A stretch of DNA of 19,731 bases from Triangularia verruculosa (taxonomy: Eukaryota > Ascomycota > Sordariomycetes > Sordariales > Podosporaceae), in assembly GCA_033296885.1 (NCBI GenBank), contig MU864111.1, positions 1 through 19,731 on the forward strand. The letters are read 5' to 3'. Numbering within the stretch: position 1 is the first letter of the stretch; each line of letters starts with the position of its first letter. The notes below the pieces were generated by a model. The model was not told where the DNA came from. It ran no database searches and saw only the letters and a list, made by a program, of their open reading frames with translations. Position numbers and translations under genes: made by a program. Positions 16,162 to 19,731 of the stretch are shown one piece after another.

Positions 16162-16489
16162 CCATCTTCCTTCAGTGCTTACCCACTGTCGTACGCTGCA
16201 GTCAAAGTCTTCCTCGCCCTCAGTGTACTGCGCCGATAGCTATTCAAGCCCTGTACCTACAGGCCCTGGTAGCACCTATTTTAACATAATATTTAAGAGC
16301 TCGAGTCCTGGGATTTGCGCTAGGCTATACTTACAGCTTAGGAAGCAGTACCTATGGAATACCTACGCTAATTAGCACATACAATACCTAGGAGGCTCGA
16401 GAAAGTCATTACTTTAGGAGGTCGGCTCACAGGGTTTTAGTATAGGTACTTAAAATTGTATAGTAAATAGTTAGTTTTATAAATACTGT

Positions 16490-16946
16490 GACTTTAACGC
16501 AATGGACAATAAAAATGATCAAATGTATATTGTCCTACCTAATATAGTTAGAATGTACCAATCTAACAATACATACTGTTGGGGTAGGTATACAACGCAA
16601 ACCATTTAGCCTAAGGCAGCGCTAGGATTATAACGTAGAATTTTTCCTCTATTAAAGCCAGAAATAGCTTCTTTATCTTTCCCTATGTAGGTAGCAATAA
16701 TTTGCCTTTACTAAAGCTTAAAACAGCTTCTATATTTTAGCCTAGGCAAAAAGGGATCGCTATTCTTACAGCCGGAAATAGCTTCTAGGTTGGAACACAA
16801 GGTTACAGGCCACCTATTAGAAGTACGATGCACTCTTATAAAGGTAAATATAATAGGGTTGCAACTATATAGTTTTTATTGCTTATTTTTCTCTCTATTT
16901 CTACTCTCTTTTATAGACCTTTCTGCAGGATTCATTCTGTCACATA
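16490..16946. other. Unassigned spacer with degenerate ~55-bp repeats
   Basis: No gene is recognised. Three direct repeats of a motif around GGAAATAGCTTCTA lie at about 16655-16670, 16722-16736 and 16773-16787. The middle one is followed by TTTTAGCCTAGG, and the same combination recurs at about 18030-18057. The rest is mixed sequence that still contains CA and TG, so it is less RIP-affected than its neighbours. Confidence 0.5.
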
Positions 16947-17014
16947 GTCAACAGACCATGGCCACCGTCAACAGACCATGGCCACCGCCAACAGACCATA
17001 GCCACCGCCAACTG
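16947..17014 (+). repeat. 20-bp tandem repeat, 3.4 copies
   Basis: The unit GTCAACAGACCATGGCCACC occurs at 16947-16966 and 16967-16986, and as a variant with two substitutions at 16987-17006, with a partial copy to 17014. Because 20 is not a multiple of 3, it would not encode a simple amino-acid repeat. Confidence 0.92.
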
Positions 17015-17225
17015 AAGGATAAACTCCTTACTAGTAAGACCCCTTTCTTTCTGACACCACCCACAGTCGTAGGGCACTTTCCCTACCAAACTTTAGCCCC
17101 TGAATCCACAGATAACCCTCCCAAACCCTAACCTTCCACAATACCTCCCACTTCTTTTTCCTCCCAGAATATTAAAAATAAAGCTTTTCTTTTACTTTTT
17201 ATTTTATTTTTACTCTAGCAATATA
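17015..17225. other. C-rich, little-mutated spacer; no gene recognised
   Basis: The sequence retains CA and TG and is C-rich around 17045-17160. It ends in a T-rich stretch before the LTR fragment. I see no splice-supported or conserved reading frame. It may be single-copy DNA lying between elements. Confidence 0.4.
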
Positions 17226-17420
17226 TAACAATCCCCTATCCAGAACCTCTGAAAGGGATAACAGTTAAAGGTAACTTCTAGACGATGGATCGGTGCAGCC
17301 AAAAGGTACACAACAATAGACTTGTCTCAATGTACTTATAAGCTTATACTAGAGCTTATACCTGTATTGCAAACTACGGAACTATCTACGAGCTATCTAG
17401 TTCCTCCGTATATATAGACC
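17226..17420 (-). repeat. Diverged gypsy-type LTR fragment
   Basis: It resembles the first ~186 bases of the gypsy LTR: CAGAACCTCTGAAAGGGATA, then TCTCAATGTA, then ACGGAACTATCTACGAGCTA and TAGTTCCTCCGTATATATAG. Numerous non-RIP differences and small indels mark it as another subfamily or an older copy. Similarity stops just after GTATATATAGAC, close to where the fragment at 3639-3823 also stops. Confidence 0.82.
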
Positions 17421-18469
17421 TTGATTTGCCATGCTCAGTGTACTCAGGAGCTAAGTACATTAAGCACTTCTGCTCACCTACTCAGTGTACTAAGCACACT
17501 GATCATACTTCCTCTACACTAATTAGCTATCTCCCTCCAGCTCCTGATTAGTTCCCTCTTATCCCGAGACCCGTTATCTATCCAGGACTAATCGTTATTT
17601 TCGTCCTTATACCAAGGTCGTAACACGATCCCACAATAAGGACTTATACCGAGGATAACTTCAAATATACCGAGGAAGACTTTAACGCTAGGCTTATGCG
17701 CGGCGTTAAAGAAGTATAGAGTCCTAAAATCTATACTGTAACATCCAGCTTGTGCAGCGTAGCATCTACGCCAGGATCAGTTTCTAAGTTAATCTAAATC
17801 AGGTAAATCGTCTCCCCTTAAATATCGTTCCTATATCCGGGATTACCGAAAACTTGGATAGTTCCTAACTTAATCGAGTATAGAAGATTGTATTTTCACG
17901 TTAGTTATATCCGCCTAACGGAGCCGCTAACTAATATATTGAATGCGACCTTTCTGGTAGGTTTATTTGACTCTAAGAGCTATTTCTGGAATGCAGCTAT
18001 TATAGCGGGGATCTTCTTTTTTTGTAGAGTCGGAAATAGCTTCTACGTTTTAACCTAGGTAATAGGGCATATATAGCTTCCTCCCTAGGTACCTCTGTAC
18101 CTGGATTTAGAAGATCGAACTTCGATCCCGTCGATCCTAAGACCTCTCTTTTTAGATCGATATTCGTTTATAATCTTATTAGTTAACCCTTAGTTTTAAT
18201 AATTAGATAGGAGCTTCCCGTGCCCTACTTATATTAAGGTCGTAACGAGGACCGTTAACTTACCTTTCTTTTAGGTATAAAGGAATAAAGCTCTCTTTAA
18301 ACCGAATGTACCTTCCCTTAAACCTAGGACCCCTCCTAGCCTTCCGAATAAAGACGAACGATTAGTTAAGAAACGCGTTATTAGTTGTAGGATCGAGGTA
18401 GATAAAATTTAGAGCCGCTAGGTAGCGGTATAGATTAGATAGGTTATATAGATAGTACGGATTTATTTT
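17421..18469. other. Degenerate repeat-derived sequence; no gene recognised
   Basis: The direct repeats CTCAGTGTACT and ACTAAGCACACTG appear at 17450-17500. AAGGTCGTAAC recurs at 17614-17624 and 18238-18248. A piece at about 18065-18102 (ATATATAGC.., GTACCTCTGTACCTGGATT) resembles the mid-part of the gypsy LTR at 12537-12581. Short protein-like stretches (about 17645-17710 and 18288-18410, + strand) keep a frame interrupted by RIP-type stops but match no family I recognise. The region probably consists of remnants of more gypsy-related copies. Confidence 0.5.
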
Positions 18470-19165
18470 TGTTAAAATAGGTCCCTGTGAGGCCTAATTT
18501 ACAGTGGACTAGCAGCTGTAATACTACGTGGTTATAGGTGTGAAGGAATGGAGGATTCGGCCAAGTCATTGCCCGAAGAGCTTACCCGTCACCAAGCACT
18601 TACCCGGCACCCGTGCACGGGCCCCACTCAACACTCCAGGCCACTTCAAAAGCTTGCATCGGGCCAACCAGTAGGCCAAAATGGCTATAATTTTATATTT
18701 AAGCTTATAAGGTCTATATATACTACTGGTTAAAAGGGCTAAGCTCTAGGCCTACGATGACCCGCACTTTGAAAAAGGGGGGGAGCGGTTTGGGTGAAGA
18801 TTTGTATGGGCGTGAGTCGCTTTTTGGCAACTCGCACCAAAATCGGGGTCCTGCAAGTCGTACTCTGGCTCATCAGCCTGTCCTGGCGTGCGAGCCTCTG
18901 CACCTCGGTCGGTGGGTACCTAGTAGAGGTCGAGTACGAACCCTACCACAGAGGATACAACTGGATTATAGAAGGCTAGCACTATAAATAAAGAAGGTTA
19001 CCACCTATATTCTCTGTTATACAGCACGTATAAGGTGCTGTAGCCTAGTACCCCAGCAGTGAGCTTTAGGTATCGTGTGTGTTAATTCTGCTGCACTAGA
19101 GAGCACTGTAAGTGCCTACCGTTATAGGGCCCTTAGGCCTGTATGCGGCTCATACCTTTTTAATA
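18470..19165 (+). repeat. LTR-II copy 2
   Basis: It is homologous to 3824-4515 over its length: TGTTAAAATAGGTCCC start, AATTTACAGTGGACT, TTTGTATGGGCGTGAGTCGC, GTCGAGTACGAACCCTAC and an ACCCCAGCAGTGAGCTT block. It ends CCTTTTTAATA. The left flank (ATTTT) and right flank (AATAG) do not match as a target duplication. A pogo-type transposase fragment begins directly after it, so this copy also marks a rearrangement junction. Confidence 0.72.
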
Positions 19166-19625
19166 AATAGTATATAACTTTCGAGAAGCCGATTTGTAGT
19201 TAACGCTTATTAAATCTTAATTGTTGATTATTAAAATAACTCTCTAACTTTAATATTAACTATTATAGACTAATTTATTAAAGGTATAACGGCTATAATA
19301 TACAAGGTAGTTCTCCTTTGATTAAAGGTCTTTTCGCTTTATAAAGTTAACGAAGTATTAAGTAAGCGCCGAAGAGTTAAAAAAATATGTATATAGCTCG
19401 GAGGATTATTTACTGTATAAAATATATAGGGTTTATTAAATTAGAATACTACGGGTAAGGTAAGAGTAGAAGAAACGTAGCCGGATAATAGTAGTATAGA
19501 GGGGGTTCGTATAAAGGTTCGGTGCTGTAGTGTATGCGGCAAGCTTAGCTATAATGTACGTACTTGGTAGGAGGTCGCAGAATCATCAGATTTAGCTGTT
19601 TCCGATGTAATTATAGTCGGTTTCT
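19166..19625 (+). pseudogene. 3' fragment of a second Fot/pogo transposase
   Basis: It aligns with 1540-1996 of the first pogo element: shared AGTTAACG, AGTAAGCGCCG, AGCTCGGAGGAT, AAGGTTCGGTGCTGTAGT and GATGTAATTATAGTCGGTT. The zinc-knuckle region reads CCSVCGKLSYNVRTW, so the last Cys is lost. The copy is more heavily RIP-mutated than the first in this part (for example AAAATATATAGG where the first has GGATGCACATGA). The 5' three-quarters is missing, cut off at the LTR-II junction. Confidence 0.88.
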
Positions 19626-19731
19626 AATATTGATATTGTTTGCTGCGTTGCCCTATAGGTCTGTAATACAGTGCCTACAGGGGAGCTACAGTGAACTATG
19701 CGCTGTAGCAGTGCGTAGCGGAAGCGGAAGA
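19626..19731 (+). other. Downstream flank of the second pogo fragment
   Basis: This does not match the 3' untranslated/TIR sequence of the first pogo element. It contains ACAGTGCCTACAG and CTACAGTGAAC and a GTAGC-rich end, which could be a TIR of a different pogo subfamily. The window ends before this can be judged. Confidence 0.35.

Larger units (their letters stand above)
15725..16286 (+). repeat. Solo LTR C, copia family, inside the Tc1 transposase
   Basis: It starts TGTTAAAGTACAGCAC and ends CACCTATTTTAACA, with a perfect TAATA duplication (15720-15724 and 16287-16291). It is 562 bp. It carries a TATA-like TCTATAAGAGG (16010-16020), the conserved hairpin and a tandem 32/33-bp duplication (15941-16005) absent from LTR B. 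It lies opposite in orientation to LTR B, 203 bp away. Confidence 0.94.
14345..16440 (+). pseudogene. Tc1-type (DD34E) transposase, interrupted by two LTRs and RIP
   Basis: One frame is maintained over 14345-14997, 15528-15724 and 16292-16440. N-terminal helix-turn-helix-like sequence includes IRTIKEVTNWDYITITRYIK. The catalytic positions are LFSNET (14768-14770), FQ*NNASSH (15571-15573) and SPSKNV (15676-15678). These align with the family's D, D and E but read Asn, Asn and Lys; 34 residues separate the last two, as in DD34E. INSEKYQRYILPLIY (before the first LTR) and MEYLR...RRLEKVI..GG (after the second) are typical of Tc1 C-terminal regions. The natural stop is TAG at 16438-16440. All three active-site losses are G-to-A. 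The true start is not clear and may lie some tens of codons upstream. Confidence 0.88.
13936..16489 (+). mobile_element. Tc1-like DNA transposon with two nested solo LTRs
   Basis: The Tc1-derived parts are 13936-14997, 15528-15724 and 16292-16489, collinear and in frame once the two LTRs and one copy of each target duplication are removed. Possible inverted termini are ACAGTATTTTATAAG at 13933 and the reverse complement of TTTATAAATACTGT ending at 16489. The left one overlaps the last three bases of LTR A, so the left edge is uncertain and no TA duplication is evident. The ~300 bp before the recognisable transposase may be 5' untranslated or decayed coding sequence. Confidence 0.85.

Noticed and set aside
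16023..16375. Plus-strand open frames of 78-88 codons
   Set aside because: They lie in solo LTR C and run past its end; similar peptides arise from LTR B only because the LTRs are homologous.
16790..17131. 113-codon plus-strand open frame with a hydrophobic segment and repeats
   Set aside because: It opens with TTG rather than ATG and spans a 20-bp minisatellite. The first ATG is well inside, and nothing resembles a known protein. Treated as incidental.
3824..19165. The two LTR-II copies as the paired LTRs of one ~15-kb element
   Set aside because: There is no primer-binding site after the first copy, no polypurine tract before the second, and no matching target duplication. The sequence between them is a mosaic of other elements.

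Overview
The window looks like transposon-only DNA from a filamentous ascomycete (Pezizomycotina). I base this on the element families present (a Fot/pogo transposase, a Tc1 transposase, a Ty1/copia element, a Ty3/gypsy element with a chromodomain, and solo LTRs) and on pervasive decay in which CpA/TpG has become TpA, leaving TAG/TAA in place of Gln and Trp codons. That is the signature of repeat-induced point mutation (RIP). I found no intact host gene, rRNA or CRISPR array. Species cannot be told from the sequence.

Layout, left to right. 1-3190: an unassigned element with long imperfect inverted termini, carrying a Fot/pogo transposon (234-2075) near its left end. 3191-3638: AT-rich spacer with hairpins. 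3639-3823: a 5' fragment of the gypsy LTR, largely free of RIP. 3824-4515: an LTR-like repeat ('LTR-II') that recurs at 18470-19165. 4516-13935: a 5'-truncated copia element in + orientation, split by a complete Ty3/gypsy chromovirus in - orientation (5104-12780, 423-bp LTRs). 13936-16489: a Tc1-like element whose transposase frame is interrupted by two solo LTRs (14998-15522 on -, 15725-16286 on +), each with a perfect 5-bp target duplication and both from the same family as the copia 3' LTR. 16490-17225: unassigned sequence with short repeats. 17226-17420: a diverged gypsy-type LTR fragment. 17421-18469: degenerate sequence. 18470-19165: LTR-II copy 2. 19166-19625: the 3' end of a second pogo transposase.

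The nesting order is readable. The two solo LTRs entered the Tc1 element, and the gypsy element entered the copia pol gene. Reading frames survive across very long tracts (about 558 codons in pogo; at least 1,090 codons in gypsy pol), so decay was mostly by substitution.

The points most worth following are: (a) a degenerate plus-strand ORF between the gypsy pol gene and its 3' LTR, tail-to-tail with pol, that keeps a six-cysteine cluster; (b) strand-asymmetric RIP with opposite polarity in the gypsy and Tc1 segments; (c) a sharp RIP boundary inside one gypsy LTR; (d) doubled TA-flanked termini on the pogo element, which sits at the centre of an AT palindrome; and (e) a tRNA-like relic inside the gypsy element.
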